This document shows, piece by piece, positions 4,609 through 5,614 of a stretch of 5,614 nt of DNA (position 1 is the first letter of the stretch; each line of letters begins with the position of its first letter). Made by a program: the position numbers and the translations under genes. Under the pieces are notes generated by a model. The model worked only from the letters and a program-made list of their open reading frames with translations, was not told the DNA's origin and did not search any database. This DNA is from Acidimicrobiia bacterium (GTDB lineage: Bacteria; Actinomycetota; Acidimicrobiia; Acidimicrobiales; Ilumatobacteraceae), in the NCBI GenBank assembly GCA_009927565.1, contig RFMT01000043.1, positions 1 to 5,614 on the forward strand, written 5' to 3'.

Positions 4609-5614
4609 ATCAATCGGCCACAAGTCGATTACTTCGTCGCCGCGCACAAGAAACGCCATTTCGTGCATCGCCATTGTCGGGTCGATGTGTGCAGGAGTTA
4701 CGCGAAGTTTGTCACCGACTGAAACGTTTGTTTTCATCGATTCTTTGGTCGGCGCAAGCGTCGTATGTTCGTCTGAGCAAAATAAGACTTCAAAGCCATG
4801 AACAGATGGATTGCCGTGGTCCATGCCGAGCGATTTCAGCCCCACATCAATTACGAGCCAGTCGCTTGATTTCGAAATTACCGTTCCTAAAACAAAACAA
4901 CTTTGATCGAAAGGCAAATTTAATTTTGCATAGTGGGTGTCCATTAATGCGTAAGAGCCTGCTTGCAACTCATTGATGCAAGTTTCGTCGTGCATGTCGA
5001 ACGTACCGGTGCCACCCGCCGAGATGATTTCGCCTCCAACGTCTTGGGCTGCAGTTGCGAGAAGTTGCATCGATTCGGCTACGCGCTGTTTTCGTTTTTC
5101 GCGGCCATCAACCATCATTAGGTGACCTTCATAACCCATGACACCTCGCACGTTAAGTTTTTGTTTGCGCGCAAATTCTGCGAGTTGACCCGCAAGTGTT
5201 GGCGCGATACCGCAGCGATGCAAACCAACGTTGACGTCAATGAGTACATCGCGCAGACCAGCATGGGCCGCTGCCATGACTGTTGCTTCAGAATCAACTG
5301 CGATTGTTACACGCGCTGATTGCGAAACCTTCGCCAAAGCGCTCAATCGGGCGGCGTCAACAACTTCGTTGGCTAGCAAATAATCTTGCCCTACACCGAC
5401 TGCTGCCATGCCGATAACTTCGCGAGGCGTGGCGCACGTAAAGGTTTTGTGTCCGTATTGTGATTGCAAGTTCGCAAGGCTGGTGCACTTGTGTGCTTTC
5501 GTATGTGGACGCAATCTCGTGCCTGGGTGCCGAAGTGACATTGTTCGCAGATTGGCATTGAGCGCGTCAAGATCAATTAATAACGCGGGCGTTGCGAGTT
5601 GAGATGTGGTGCGT
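4594..5614 (-). CDS. D-threonine aldolase-like PLP enzyme (fold type III), 5' end beyond window
   Basis: The frame is open to the right edge of the window, so the first in-frame ATG (5541) is internal. The 24 codons upstream of it read A-T-P-A-L-L-I-D-L-D-A-L-N-A-N-L, the classic N-terminus of alanine racemase-like D-threonine aldolases and D-serine dehydratases. About 339 residues are visible and only a short N-terminus is missing. The PLP lysine is in R-P-H-T-K-A-H-K (codon near 5499). D-V-N-V-G-L-H-R-C-G, A-G-G-T-G-T-F, Q-A-G-S-Y and V-G-L-K-S-L-G follow in family order. Near the C-terminus, P-A-H-I-D-P-T (codons 4692-4672) gives a metal site H-x-D. D-threonine aldolases use His and Asp with Mn, while D-serine dehydratases use His and Cys with Zn, so aldolase is favoured. 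It would split D-threonine-like amino acids into glycine and an aldehyde. The real substrate is unknown. It ends inside rdgB. Confidence 0.85.
   Translation of the reverse strand, partial: RTTSQLATPALLIDLDALNANLRTMSLRHPGTRLRPHTKAHKCTSLANLQSQYGHKTFTCATPREVIGMAAVGVGQDYLLANEVVDAARLSALAKVSQSARVTIAVDSEATVMAAAHAGLRDVLIDVNVGLHRCGIAPTLAGQLAEFARKQKLNVRGVMGYEGHLMMVDGREKRKQRVAESMQLLATAAQDVGGEIISAGGTGTFDMHDETCINELQAGSYALMDTHYAKLNLPFDQSCFVLGTVISKSSDWLVIDVGLKSLGMDHGNPSVHGFEVLFCSDEHTTLAPTKESMKTNVSVGDKLRVTPAHIDPTMAMHEMAFLVRGDEVIDLWPIDLRGW

Overview
The window reads as a housekeeping locus from an actinobacterium of intermediate G+C (roughly half, by eye). The gene set and order resemble the mycobacterial cluster mec-cysO-cysM-rhomboid-murI-(metallo-beta-lactamase fold protein)-rph-rdgB. 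The protein sequences look actinobacterial, and the RNase PH wording suggests the Acidimicrobiia. That lineage call is inference from remembered family sequences, not from a search.

Layout. (1) At the left edge, on the + strand, is mec, a JAMM peptidase that in mycobacteria releases cysteine from the sulfur carrier CysO. (2) A 73-bp gap carries a stem-loop, an AT-rich dyad, a sequence closely resembling an Rrf2/IscR type-1 operator, and a -10 element placed exactly for a leaderless GTG start. (3) cysM follows on the + strand. It is an O-phosphoserine-type cysteine synthase that keeps the arginine diagnostic of CysO-dependent enzymes, yet no cysO lies between mec and cysM. (4) A 10-TM EamA/DMT transporter lies on the - strand, tail to tail with cysM and sharing its stop bases. 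It also appears leaderless. (5) A 90-bp divergent promoter region with an imperfect palindrome precedes the next genes. (6) murI-rph-rdgB form a + strand run: glutamate racemase, RNase PH and a house-cleaning NTP pyrophosphatase. rph has a one-base frameshift in the middle. (7) At the right edge, on the - strand and cut by the window, is a fold-type III PLP enzyme of the D-threonine aldolase type. It overlaps the end of rdgB by 15 bp.

Together the left half makes, and perhaps exports, cysteine or its precursor. The middle supplies D-glutamate for peptidoglycan, tRNA 3' maturation and nucleotide-pool sanitation. The right edge handles D-beta-hydroxy amino acids. There is no mobile element, CRISPR array, tRNA or rRNA, and no gene-free stretch longer than 90 bp. 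I found no wholly new system. The most interesting signals are the cysM control region and the missing cysO.
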